Origin: Methylobacterium sp. R2-1
Lineage (GTDB): Bacteria; Pseudomonadota; Alphaproteobacteria; Rhizobiales; Beijerinckiaceae
DNA: 64,000 bases
Assembly (NCBI RefSeq): GCF_014191355.1
Contig: NZ_JACHWM010000024.1
Location: 1 to 64,000 of the forward strand
Direction: 5' to 3'
The translations under genes were made by a program, and so were the position numbers. Below the pieces are notes generated by a model. It saw only the letters and a program-made list of their open reading frames with translations. It searched no databases and was not told the DNA's origin. Of the stretch, positions 52,172 to 61,269 are shown piece by piece (the stretch's first letter is position 1; the number at the start of each line of letters is the position of its first letter).

Positions 52172-55100
52172 ATGGCCGCCAGCGAAAAGAACGCGCCCCT
52201 CCTTCGGATCGCGGGCCGCAATCTGAGTGCGACTTCGGTCGCCGAGGTCTTCACGGTTTCGGCCGGCATCGGTTCCGCATCGATTTCCGCCTTCGATCCG
52301 AAGCAGGACGGCCTGGTCCTGAAGAACCTGGGCTTCACCAGCTACGCCGGCTTTCTCGCCGCGCTGAGCCAGACGGGTGCGGATACGGTCCTGACGCTCG
52401 CGAATGGTGAGAGCCTCACGCTGCGCAACGTTCGGATCGCGGATCTGAGCATCGCGAACATCGCGCTCGACCGCGCCCTGCCCGAGTCCGGCGCGGCGAC
52501 AGCCTGGTTCAAGGCGTCGTCGGCCGGCGGACAGCTCGCCGGCACAAGCGGCAACGACCAGCTATCGACGAGCTTCACCACGGGCACCCTGGCCGGCGGC
52601 CAGGGCGACGACGTGTACTGCGTATCCTCGCAGGATGTGTCCATCGTCGAAGTTGCCGGGCAGGGCATCGACACCGTCAAAAGCTGGGCAAAGAGCTACA
52701 CGCTGTCCGCCACGCAATCGGTCGAGAACCTGCTCCTGCAGGGGACGGGCGACATCGCCGGGACCGGCAATGCGCTCGACAACTTGATCGTCGGAAACGA
52801 AGGCCGCAACGTTCTCGCGGGCGGACGCGGCAACGACGTCCTGACCGGCGGCGGCGGCAGCGACACGTTCGTCGTCCAGGCCGGGGACGGCACCGACGTC
52901 GTCACCGATTTCCAGGCGAAGGGCGCGGCGGCCGATATCCTGCGGATCGAGCGCTATGGCTATGCGAGCCTCGCCGAATTGCGGCCGAAGATGGTGCAAG
53001 CCGGCGCGGACGTGATGATCTGGCTCTCCGATAAGGACGCGGTGACGCTCAAGAACACTGCGCTCGCGGATCTGACGGAGGCCAACTTCGGCTTCCTCTC
53101 GACGCAGCGGCCGATGACCCTGACGGGTACGGCTGGGAAGGACACCCTCGTCGGCGGCATGGAAGGCGATACGCTCACCGGAAAGGCCGGCGACGACACG
53201 CTCACCGGAGGGGGCGGCTCCGATCTCTTCGTCATCGCCCAGGGCGATGGATCCGATACGATCACCGACTTCTCCGCGGGCGACCGGCTGAAGCTCTCGG
53301 GCTCGGCCTTCGCGAACTTCGCGGAGTTGCGCGCGGCATGGGTCGCGTCCGGCAGCGACCTGCGCATCGCCCTCGGCGGTGGCGACAGCCTCTCGCTGAA
53401 GAATGTCGCCCCGAACGCGGTCGGCGCGGACCAAGTGATCATCGACTACACGCTGGCGACCTCCGGCGCCACGACGAGCTGGATCAGCCAGCCCAAGGCG
53501 ACCGGAACCGTGCTCGGCACGAGCGCCAACGACAAGATCTCGGTGGGCGTGGCGGGTGGAACGCTCAAGGGCGGCCTCGGCGACGACATCTACAGCATCG
53601 TGGCCGGTGTCACGGTGGTCGAGCAGGCGGGCGGCGGCATCGACACCGTTCAGGTCTGGACCGGCGAGGGCTACGCGCTCGCCGACAACATCGAGAACCT
53701 GACGCTGATGGGCAGCAGCGCCGGCTGGATCCGTGGCAACGGTCTCGCCAACATCATGGAGGGGAATGGCGCGGACAACATCATCGTCGGTGGGCGAGGC
53801 AACGACATCCTCACGGGCGGGGGCGGGAGCGACCGCTTCGTCGTCGCCAAGGGAGACGGATCGGATTTCATCACCGACTTCTCGACCGGCGCCGTCGGGC
53901 GCGATGTGGTGCGCCTCGACGGGTTCGGCTTCAAGAGCTTTGCCGAGGTGGCTGCCCGGATGTCGCAGTCCGGAGCCGACTCGGTTCTCGATCTGGGGGG
54001 CGGCGCGACGCTGACCCTGCGCGGGACGAGCCTTTCCAATCTCACCGCCGAGCACTTCGCGCTGCCGCTCGACACTTCCGCCCTCGTCCGAACCTTCCGT
54101 GACGATTTTAGCAGCTTCTCGCGCGCTTCCTCGGGAGACGGCACCTGGATGACGCAGTTCACCTACGGGGGCGCCGCGAATTACACGCTGAGCGCGAATG
54201 CCGAGGAGCAGCTCTACGTCGATCGCGACTTCAAGGGCCTGCCGCAATCGCTCTCGTCCGCGAGCCTCGGGCTCGATCCCTTCTCGATCCAAGATGGCAC
54301 GCTCGTCATCTCGGCCAAGCCGGTCACCGAGGCCGCGCGCCCCTATACCGGCAAGTACGGCTGGACCTCCGGGCTGATCACCACGCAGTCGAGCCTCTCG
54401 CAGACCTATGGCTACTTCGAGATCACCGCCGAGCTTCCGCAGGTCAAGGGTTCCTGGCCCGCCTTCTGGCTGTTGCCGGCGGACAACAGCGGCACCAGCG
54501 AACTCGACGTGTTCGAATATCTCGGCTCGCGCACCGACACCGTCGTCTCCTCCGTGCATGCCCAGAAGAGTCTTACTGCGATGACGTGGCTGCCGGTGGA
54601 GGATCTGGCCGCCGGCAAGCACACCTTCGGTGCGAAATGGACGCCTTACGGCATCGACATCTTCATCGACGGGACACTCGCGGCGCATCATGCGACGCCC
54701 GATGACATGAGCAAGCCCATGTACATGCTCGCCAATCTGGCCATGGGCGGGAGCTGGGGCGGCTCGCCGGACGCGGGCGCCACCGCCCAGCTCAAGATCG
54801 ACGCCATCAATGCCTACCAGTTGGAGGAGTACACCCTCGCCGGCTACCGGCTGAAGACCGGCGAGACGCCGACAAAGACCCTCTACGGGACCTCCGCCTC
54901 CGAGACGCTGACGGGCACAGACGGCGCCGATGCACTCGACGGACGCGGCGGCGTGGATGCCCTCGTCGGGGGGCGGGGAGACGACACCTATGTCGTGACT
55001 CAGGCCGGCACCGTCGTCACGGAGCGACTGGGCGAAGGCATCGACACCGTGACCAGCCAAGTCTCCTTCACGCTGTCGGCCAACATCGAGAATCTCACCT

Positions 55101-56152
55101 TGCTCGGCAGCGGGGCCATCGACGCCACCGGCAACGCGAATGCCAACATCCTGACCGGCAATGCCGGCGGCAACGTCCTCAACGGCGCGGGCGGCAACGA
55201 CGTTCTGACCGGCGGTGGCGGCGCCGACACCTTCGTGCTTCGGCAGGGAGACGGATCGGACATCATCACGGATTTCGCCGCGGGTCCGGGCGCGGGCGAC
55301 ACCGTGAAGCTCGATGGCTTCTGGTTCACGAGCTTCACCGACATCGCCTCGTCGATGACGCAGCACGGCGGCGACGTCTACCTCGCGCTGAACACCTCCG
55401 AGACGCTCGTCTTCCGCGACCACCACGTCGCCGATTTCGCGGCGGACGACTTCCGGCTGCCGGAGGCGCCGCCGGCGAGCGAGGCACCGATCCGCTGGAT
55501 CATCGGCACCACCGCCGCCGAATCCCTGTCCGGCACGCCGCTCGACGAAGCGCTGCAGGGGATGGGCGGGCAGGACAGCCTCGCGGGCGGTGCGGGCGAC
55601 GACACTTACACCGTCGCGGTGGGAACGACCGTCGTCGAGAGGGCCGGCGAGGGCGTCGATACCGCCGAGAGCTGGCTGTCGGCCTACACGCTCACCAATC
55701 ATGTCGAGAACCTGGCCCTGATGCTGAAGGGGGCGATCGGCACCGGCAACGATCTCACGAACCGGATCACCGGCTCGGCCGGCGACGACCGCATCGACGG
55801 TAAAGGCGGCAACGACTGGCTGACCGGCGGCGAGGGCAAGGACAGCTTCGTGTTCAGCACCGCCCTCGACGGAGCTCGGAACGTCGACACGATCACCGAC
55901 TTCAAGCCGCGGACCGACGTGCTCCTGCTCTCCGCCGACACCTTCGCCGGGATCGGCGCGAAGGGTGCCCTCGCCGCGAGCGCCTTCGAGACCGCCACCG
56001 CGGCGCACGACGCGGCCGACCGCATCGTCTACGACAGGGCAGCGGGCGACCTCTCCTTCGACGCGGACGGAAGCGGTGCCGGGGCGGCGGTCAAGTTCGC
56101 CCACGTCACGCCCGGCCTCGCACTTTCCGCGTCGGACTTCCTGATCATCTGA
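52172..56152 (+). CDS. Secreted RTX protein with GH16 glycanase domain (ExsH-like)
   Basis: 1,326 residues. Several RTX calcium-binding blocks (GGRGNDVLTGGGGSDTF, GKAGDDTLTGGGGSDLF and others) flank a family-16 glycoside hydrolase at about residues 640-900. Its catalytic motif ELDVFE places Glu777, Asp779 and Glu782. There is no N-terminal signal peptide. The C-terminus (LALSASDFLII) has the hydrophobic end typical of type I secretion substrates. The plan matches ExsH, the RTX glycanase that shortens succinoglycan, with more RTX modules. Module units (EVAGQGIDTVKSW...ENL) recur four times. It probably trims the polysaccharide made by this locus; no type I exporter genes are in view. Confidence 0.88.
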   Translation: MAASEKNAPLLRIAGRNLSATSVAEVFTVSAGIGSASISAFDPKQDGLVLKNLGFTSYAGFLAALSQTGADTVLTLANGESLTLRNVRIADLSIANIALDRALPESGAATAWFKASSAGGQLAGTSGNDQLSTSFTTGTLAGGQGDDVYCVSSQDVSIVEVAGQGIDTVKSWAKSYTLSATQSVENLLLQGTGDIAGTGNALDNLIVGNEGRNVLAGGRGNDVLTGGGGSDTFVVQAGDGTDVVTDFQAKGAAADILRIERYGYASLAELRPKMVQAGADVMIWLSDKDAVTLKNTALADLTEANFGFLSTQRPMTLTGTAGKDTLVGGMEGDTLTGKAGDDTLTGGGGSDLFVIAQGDGSDTITDFSAGDRLKLSGSAFANFAELRAAWVASGSDLRIALGGGDSLSLKNVAPNAVGADQVIIDYTLATSGATTSWISQPKATGTVLGTSANDKISVGVAGGTLKGGLGDDIYSIVAGVTVVEQAGGGIDTVQVWTGEGYALADNIENLTLMGSSAGWIRGNGLANIMEGNGADNIIVGGRGNDILTGGGGSDRFVVAKGDGSDFITDFSTGAVGRDVVRLDGFGFKSFAEVAARMSQSGADSVLDLGGGATLTLRGTSLSNLTAEHFALPLDTSALVRTFRDDFSSFSRASSGDGTWMTQFTYGGAANYTLSANAEEQLYVDRDFKGLPQSLSSASLGLDPFSIQDGTLVISAKPVTEAARPYTGKYGWTSGLITTQSSLSQTYGYFEITAELPQVKGSWPAFWLLPADNSGTSELDVFEYLGSRTDTVVSSVHAQKSLTAMTWLPVEDLAAGKHTFGAKWTPYGIDIFIDGTLAAHHATPDDMSKPMYMLANLAMGGSWGGSPDAGATAQLKIDAINAYQLEEYTLAGYRLKTGETPTKTLYGTSASETLTGTDGADALDGRGGVDALVGGRGDDTYVVTQAGTVVTERLGEGIDTVTSQVSFTLSANIENLTLLGSGAIDATGNANANILTGNAGGNVLNGAGGNDVLTGGGGADTFVLRQGDGSDIITDFAAGPGAGDTVKLDGFWFTSFTDIASSMTQHGGDVYLALNTSETLVFRDHHVADFAADDFRLPEAPPASEAPIRWIIGTTAAESLSGTPLDEALQGMGGQDSLAGGAGDDTYTVAVGTTVVERAGEGVDTAESWLSAYTLTNHVENLALMLKGAIGTGNDLTNRITGSAGDDRIDGKGGNDWLTGGEGKDSFVFSTALDGARNVDTITDFKPRTDVLLLSADTFAGIGAKGALAASAFETATAAHDAADRIVYDRAAGDLSFDADGSGAGAAVKFAHVTPGLALSASDFLII

Positions 56153-56216
56153 CCCCCCCTCGGACGGGCAGGCGAAGAAGTGGCGTCCGTGGTCTCGAAC
56201 GAGTCGCGCGGGGTCT

Positions 56217-56642
56217 CTATCGCTTGCAGGACGAGCGCTGCCGGCACATCCCGCGGATGGCGGAACAGCGCCCGCCATCGCGACGAAACCGCCGATCGCA
56301 GGAGTCGTCCGCGCCGGTACAGTTCCGCGCGCAGGTGGCGAGCCAGACCGGATCCTGGTTGCGTGCCGGCTGCCGACCGTCGTCATCGGCTTGGCATCTC
56401 GACCGGCAGTCGACGGCAAGCTGCCGCCGGCACTCGTCCATCGAGATTTGGGTCAGTCGGCGGCAGCGCATCCAGTCGAGGTCGCACTGCTCGCACGCTT
56501 CCCCAGCCGCGGCCAGCAGGCCGGTGGGCAGCGAGAGACCAAGGCACAGCGTAGCGACGCGAACGAGGTGGCGGCCGCTCCCCGGTCGAACCGTTCGGGA
56601 TCCGCGGTGCCGACCCTCGCTCCCACTTCTGAAAACGTGCAT
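56217..56642 (-). CDS. Cys-rich secreted protein of unknown function
   Basis: About 141 residues. A basic N-terminus and a hydrophobic core (LVRVATLCLGLSLPTGLLAA) resemble a signal peptide. The mature part has about a dozen cysteines in short motifs: CEQCDLDWMRC, CRSRC, CARNC, CSAIRGMC and CRQRSSC. They are arranged as CxxxC-type helix pairs and suggest disulfide staples in the periplasm or outside. A GGGGACAG site precedes the ATG at 56642. No family was recognised. The opposite strand has an overlapping frame with no domain. It converges on the RTX glycanase gene. Confidence 0.5.
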   Translation of the reverse strand: MHVFRSGSEGRHRGSRTVRPGSGRHLVRVATLCLGLSLPTGLLAAAGEACEQCDLDWMRCRRLTQISMDECRRQLAVDCRSRCQADDDGRQPARNQDPVWLATCARNCTGADDSCDRRFRRDGGRCSAIRGMCRQRSSCKR

Positions 56643-56973
56643 CTGTCCCCGCCCGTGTCCGTCCATCTGCGCGCGACGAGATTGGACCGAGATCGAATCG
56701 TCCCTGAGATGCCGGGCCAGGTGGGTGCCTTCGTCCGGTCGCCGGCAACTCCCCATCCGCCGGATGCTGGCCGCCGAAGGGTGCCCGTCCGCCGCTCCGG
56801 ACCGCATGCCGGGTTCCCTGGCTCTCAGCGGCCTCGCGGCAAGCCCCTGCCGACTGCCTTAAATTTATCTTTACCCGGAAGCTCCAGGTTCGGCACAGTG
56901 TCCCCCGTAACGAGGAGCTGTCCGAGCTCGAGAGCCCGTGGCGGATTTCGCGTGACGCTCAAGGGAGGGACGT
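56643..56973. other. Divergent intergenic region
   Basis: 331 bases without a supportable gene, between the leftward Cys-rich gene and the rightward small membrane protein. AAATTTATCTTTAC (56860-56873) is a locally AT-rich patch that may be promoter DNA. Confidence 0.4.
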
Positions 56974-57309
56974 TTGGGCACGTTCGCGATGCTTGCCTTC
57001 TTCACGGCCTTTGGATGCGTCTGCGGCTTCTACGTGTCGGTGGTCGGATTCGCCGTGACCTCGCTGGGTATCGCCCTGCTTCTCGGGCTGACGAACCCGC
57101 TCTTCTCGGGCCCCTTCACCTTCGGCTTCCTCGTCCTCGCAGTCGTGGCCCAACAGACGGGTTACGGTCTCGCCGTCGTCGGCCGGGGCGCGGCCCACAG
57201 CCTTCGCCGTCGGCCTGCGCGAACGGAGGCGACGGGGCGGGAGATCGATCCGGAGCACGAGACGGCCGGTCGGCACGGACAGGCGCCCCAGGGTCCTCTG
57301 CCGCGATAA
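56974..57309 (+). CDS. Small two-helix membrane protein with TTG start
   Basis: 111 residues. Two or three hydrophobic segments (residues 4-38, and FTFGFLVLAVVAQQTGYGLAVV) precede a charged cytoplasmic tail rich in Arg and His. The layout resembles small ExoX/SyrA-type modulators of exopolysaccharide production next to ExoY genes, but the sequence match is too weak to name. The TTG at 56974 is preferred because AAGGGAGGGA lies four bases before it; the ATG at 56989 would be about 20 bases away. It converges on the ExoY-like gene with a six-base gap. Confidence 0.55.
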   Translation: MGTFAMLAFFTAFGCVCGFYVSVVGFAVTSLGIALLLGLTNPLFSGPFTFGFLVLAVVAQQTGYGLAVVGRGAAHSLRRRPARTEATGREIDPEHETAGRHGQAPQGPLPR

Positions 57310-57315
57310 TCGGCA

Positions 57316-58014
57316 TCAATACGACCCGCGGCTCATGAACACGGCCGGGACGGTCCGCACCACGATGAAGAGGTCGGTACCGAACGACCAGTTCTGAACA
57401 TACTGGCTGTCGAGGCGAACACGCTCCGCATAGGAGGTGTCGTTGCGACCACTCACCTGCCACGCACCCGTCAGGCCTGGGCGAACCGCGAGATAGTGCT
57501 GCACCTCGCTGCCGTACATCGCGATCTCGTCCGGAACGATCGGACGCGGACCGACGACGCTCATCTGGCCGGCTAGGATGTTGAGAAGCTGTGGCAGCTC
57601 GTCCAGGCTCGTTTTGCGCAGGTAACTCCCAACGGCGGTGACGCGGGGATCGTTCTTGATCTTGCGCGTCTCAAGCCACTCCTGACGGGCGGCGGGATCC
57701 TTGGCGAGGTAAGCCTCGAGAGCAGCCTGGCTGTCCTGCCGCATCGTTCGGAACTTCAGACAACCGAACAACCGACCGTCCCGACCGACTCGCCTGTGGC
57801 GGTAGAAGATCGGTCCGCCGTCGCCCAGCCTCACCGCCGCCGCGACGACGACGAACAAGGGGAGCAGGAGCAGAAGCACCGACAGCGCGAACACGATGTC
57901 GAAGCCGCGCTTGCTCAACGCACGATCCGGCGAGCGGCCGACGAACGGGGCGCCGTCCTGTCTCGGCTTCACCTTGACGTTGGAAGCCAACTGAGACGAA
58001 AGCTCTGCGCTCAT
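57316..58014 (-). CDS. Exopolysaccharide priming sugar transferase (ExoY-like)
   Basis: A 232-residue membrane-bound bacterial sugar transferase. One N-terminal helix (FDIVFALSVLLLLLPLFVVVAAAV) is followed by GPIFYRHRRVGRDGRLFGCLKFRTM and the catalytic KTSLDELPQLLNILAGQMSVVGPRP block, then RPGLTGAWQVSGRND. It attaches the first sugar phosphate to undecaprenyl phosphate. The ATG at 58014 has GGAAAG upstream and is chosen over a TTG at 58029. It is the initiating enzyme expected for this polysaccharide locus; the donor sugar (glucose or galactose) cannot be read. Confidence 0.9.
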   Translation of the reverse strand: MSAELSSQLASNVKVKPRQDGAPFVGRSPDRALSKRGFDIVFALSVLLLLLPLFVVVAAAVRLGDGGPIFYRHRRVGRDGRLFGCLKFRTMRQDSQAALEAYLAKDPAARQEWLETRKIKNDPRVTAVGSYLRKTSLDELPQLLNILAGQMSVVGPRPIVPDEIAMYGSEVQHYLAVRPGLTGAWQVSGRNDTSYAERVRLDSQYVQNWSFGTDLFIVVRTVPAVFMSRGSY

Positions 58015-58029
58015 GCCACTTTCCGTCAA

Positions 58030-58353
58030 CGGGAGAATAGGGCGTTAACTCTTTATACATCATCGAAAACGTGTGCTGCGGCGCAACGTCGAATTTTAGG
58101 CAATTGCGGGCCATGTTGCGCCAGGATGCCCAAGCGAATAGCAAGGCGTCTCGAGTAAATTCGGATGAGATTCGCTTCGCTCTTCCGAAGACCGTGTGCA
58201 AAAGATTGGTTTCGCGGCAAGCTGCCTCGTATCCAGATTGATTTCGCAGCACCGCTACCACCGGACGAGTTGACGGATGAGGCGAGTTGCAACGGTGAAG
58301 ACGCTCCGCCCCACTCCGCCGTCACCGCTAGCTTTGGTGGCAAATCAGTCTGT
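58030..58353. other. Intergenic region upstream of the ExoY-like gene
   Basis: 324 bases with no supportable gene. An AT-rich patch at 58050-58070 (TTTATACATCATC) is a likely promoter area for the leftward sugar transferase. Confidence 0.4.
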
Positions 58354-59217
58354 TCAGTCGAGGAGCGCACCGGCCCGAGCCGGCCGTTCGGCGGCTCCGC
58401 GGACGATCTGCGCGAGATGGGCGGCCTTCGTTGTGCCCACGACGGCACATTGCGTCATGCCGTCGGCAAGGCAGGCTTGCACCGCCTCGATGGGGCTGAG
58501 ACCGGGCTGCATGCGGATCACTTCCCGCGCCAGAACGCCGATGTTTCGGTGGCGGATCTCGGCATCGAGCCCACGCGCGGCCGCCTCGGCGAGGACGTCG
58601 GCCGGCAGTTCGAGGAGCGTTGTTCCCGGCATCGCGAGAGCGGCTTCGAGCGTCGCGACATCGTCGCATGAGACACCGAAGCAGCCGAGCTTGCCGGCTC
58701 TCTGCAAGTTCATCAGAGCCTCGCAGAGGGCTTGATTGGTCAGGGCGTCCGCGGGCGGGCTGTGCAGGAGCAGCGCGTCGAGGCGCTCGGTGCGCAACCG
58801 ACGGAGACTGGCCTCGACCGCGCGCGTGATGACGTGCGGCGAGAAATCGGAGCCAATGTTGCCGTCGCGCTGACGGCTGATCTGTCGCTCCAAGCGGCGG
58901 CTCAGCAGCGGCTTCAAGAGGGGCTTGAAGGGCCGAAGCAGGCGCATCTTCGCCGAGAACGCCTTGCCGGCCTTGGTCACCACGATCAGATCGTCGCGGC
59001 GTGCGCCCGCGATCAGGCGTCCGAGTTCGCGCTCGCTATCGCCCTGCCCATAGACGTCGGCCGTATCGAATAAAGTCACACCCAGATCGATGGCCGCAGC
59101 CAGCAGGTTGCGCGTCTCCCGCAGAGGCGCGGGATTGTTGAACGAGCCGATCCTGCTGCAGCCGAGCCCGATGCGGGAGGCACGCTTGCCGTTGATTGTG
59201 AGGATGTCCCGGTCCAT
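58354..59217 (-). CDS. Aldo/keto reductase
   Basis: A 287-residue NADPH-dependent oxidoreductase. The catalytic tetrad is visible: Asp and Tyr in FDTADVYGQG, Lys in VVTKAGK and His in LLLHSP. IGLGCSRIGSF near the start and the C-terminal VVGTTKAAHL fit the family. The ATG at 59217 opens directly into the conserved barrel; an upstream frame is not conserved. Between the sugar transferase and the GMC oxidoreductase it could reduce a keto-sugar intermediate, which is inference. Confidence 0.85.
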   Translation of the reverse strand: MDRDILTINGKRASRIGLGCSRIGSFNNPAPLRETRNLLAAAIDLGVTLFDTADVYGQGDSERELGRLIAGARRDDLIVVTKAGKAFSAKMRLLRPFKPLLKPLLSRRLERQISRQRDGNIGSDFSPHVITRAVEASLRRLRTERLDALLLHSPPADALTNQALCEALMNLQRAGKLGCFGVSCDDVATLEAALAMPGTTLLELPADVLAEAAARGLDAEIRHRNIGVLAREVIRMQPGLSPIEAVQACLADGMTQCAVVGTTKAAHLAQIVRGAAERPARAGALLD

Positions 59218-59586
59218 CGGTCCTGCTCTGCTGTTCGAAGGTGGAACCGGTCCGCGCGCCTGCCGCGAGCGGATCAGCGGCACGGAGACGGGTCCCTCGG
59301 ATCGGCCGGGTCGGGCCGCCGGACGGTCTTCCTTGGAACCGCACCGACCGCGAAACATCGAGCGGTGCTGGGCCGGGAACGACGGTCGCTGATCACGGCA
59401 AGCCTCGATCCTACGACCTCGATCCCGTCCATCCCGGCGTCCGAGCTTGGTGCTACGCAAGACTCCCGCCGCACCATACTGCTCTCGAGGCATCGCGCTT
59501 GCTTTGCCGGCCGCCAGGGTGCGGCTCGGCGCAGCGGCCCACGAGGCTCTTGTCACGTCGTCATCCCCCACTCGGACACGGAAACG

Positions 59587-61233
59587 ATGATCCTGAACCA
59601 CGCGACCCTCGACCAAGCGGGCGACTACGACGTGGCCATCGTGGGAGGGGGCACAGCGGGGCTCATCGTGGCGAACGACCTGTCCGGCAAGGGCTTGAAG
59701 GTCGTCGTCCTCGAGGGCGGCGGCCTCAAGCGGCAGCCTCGATCGCAGGATCTGTACGGCGGGGAGGTGGTCGAGCCGGACATCCACCCGGAGCTGACGA
59801 GCTACCGGGTCCGTGCCGTCGGCGGAACCAGCCGCATCTGGGGCGGCCGGGTCATTCCCTTCGACCCGATCGACTTCGAGGAGCGCGCCTGGGTCCCGGG
59901 CTCCGGATGGCCCTTCGGCTTCGAGACCCTGCGCCCCTACTACGAGCGCGCCATGCAGGCGCTCGAAGCCGGGCGCTACGCCTACTCACCCGAGACCGCG
60001 CTCCCCGGCGGGAGAAGGGAGCTTGCTCCCGGCATCGATGGCCCGCACCTCACGACGACGATCGAGCGCTTCAGCAAGCCGACGAATGTCTGGCGCCGCC
60101 ACGGCAGGGCCCTCACCCAGGCCCCGGACGTCCACCTCGTCCTGAACGCCACGGTCACCGCGATGCGCCTGCGGCCGGACGCCCGCACCGTGTCCCATCT
60201 CGAGGTGCGGGGCCCCGACGGAACGGAGCGGAGGGTCCGGGCGCGGGCAACCGTGCTGGCCTTGGGTGCGCTCGAGACCGCGCGGCTCTTGCTCGCCTCG
60301 AATGACGTCCGCACCGCCGGGATCGGCAACGAGCACGACCATGTCGGCCGCAACTACATGAGCCATCTCTGCACGACCGCGGGCACCCTGACCTTCGCCG
60401 GTCGCGGGACGGACATCGCCTACGATTACGAGCGCGACGCGGACGGCATCTACGTCCGGCGTCGTCTCTGGCTCAACGAGGAGGCCCAGCGCACCTTCGG
60501 GCTGCTCAACACGACCTTCCGGACTCACCTGCCGGACGCGGGCAATCCCGACCACGGCAATGCGATCCTTTCGGCCATGTTCCTGTTCAAGAGCTTCGTG
60601 CTCATCGAGTATGCGCGCAAGTTCTCGGAACGCCGGGCCGATGCCGGCAGCTATCTGCGCCATTGCGCCAACATCCTGCGCCAGCCGCGGCGGATCGCAC
60701 GGTTCGGCGGGAACTGGGTGACGGGCCGCATCCTCGCGGACCGCAAGATCCCGTCCGTCGTGCTGGGCTCCGACGACAATCGCTACGTCCTGGAGTTCCA
60801 CGCCGAACAGGCGCCCAATCCGGACAGCCGGGTCACCCTGTCGGACCGGCGCGATCGGCTCGGGATGCCCCAGCTCAAGGTCGATTGGCGCCTGTCCGCG
60901 CTCGACATCGACAGCATCAAGCGCTCCTACCATGTCCTCGCCTCGGAACTGTCCCGCACCGGCACCGGGCGCCTCGATTACGACGAGGAGGAGCTCGTCG
61001 ACCGCACCCGCCGCCACGGACTGGTCGGCGGCCATCAGATCGGGACGACCCGCATGGCGGACGACCCGCGCCGGGGCGTCGTCGACCGAGACTGCCGCGT
61101 CCACGGCACGTCGGATCTCTACGTCGCCAGCGCCTCGGTTTTCCCGTCCTCGGGTCAGGCCAATCCGACGCACACGATCGCCGCGCTCGCCCTGCGCCTG
61201 TCGGAGAGGCTCACACAAGATCTGCGGCGATAG
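59587..61233 (+). CDS. GMC-family FAD oxidoreductase
   Basis: 548 residues. An FAD-binding Rossmann motif (DVAIVGGGTAGLIVANDL) and VLEGGG are followed by VGGTSRIWGGR. The C-terminal GGHQIGTTRM and SGQANPTHTIAALAL form the conserved end with the active-site His/Asn pair. GMC enzymes oxidise alcohol or sugar hydroxyls. The ATG at 59587 starts ten residues before the fold; the upstream 369 bases hold no gene. It points towards the alginate-lyase-family gene. A role in oxidising a sugar residue of the polymer or precursor is inferred from context. Confidence 0.87.
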   Translation: MILNHATLDQAGDYDVAIVGGGTAGLIVANDLSGKGLKVVVLEGGGLKRQPRSQDLYGGEVVEPDIHPELTSYRVRAVGGTSRIWGGRVIPFDPIDFEERAWVPGSGWPFGFETLRPYYERAMQALEAGRYAYSPETALPGGRRELAPGIDGPHLTTTIERFSKPTNVWRRHGRALTQAPDVHLVLNATVTAMRLRPDARTVSHLEVRGPDGTERRVRARATVLALGALETARLLLASNDVRTAGIGNEHDHVGRNYMSHLCTTAGTLTFAGRGTDIAYDYERDADGIYVRRRLWLNEEAQRTFGLLNTTFRTHLPDAGNPDHGNAILSAMFLFKSFVLIEYARKFSERRADAGSYLRHCANILRQPRRIARFGGNWVTGRILADRKIPSVVLGSDDNRYVLEFHAEQAPNPDSRVTLSDRRDRLGMPQLKVDWRLSALDIDSIKRSYHVLASELSRTGTGRLDYDEEELVDRTRRHGLVGGHQIGTTRMADDPRRGVVDRDCRVHGTSDLYVASASVFPSSGQANPTHTIAALALRLSERLTQDLRR

Positions 61234-61269
61234 GGTGTGCTTTACCGCGCGGCTCCGTCTCCGGAAGGA

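Noticed and set aside
52562..56419. A 1,285-codon open frame antisense to the RTX glycanase
   Set aside because: It mirrors the repetitive, GC-rich RTX coding frame, has no recognisable domain, signal or ribosome site, and is fully explained by codon bias on the other strand.
59986..61218. A 410-codon open frame antisense to the GMC oxidoreductase
   Set aside because: Low-complexity composition and complete overlap with a conserved enzyme; a third-position GC shadow.
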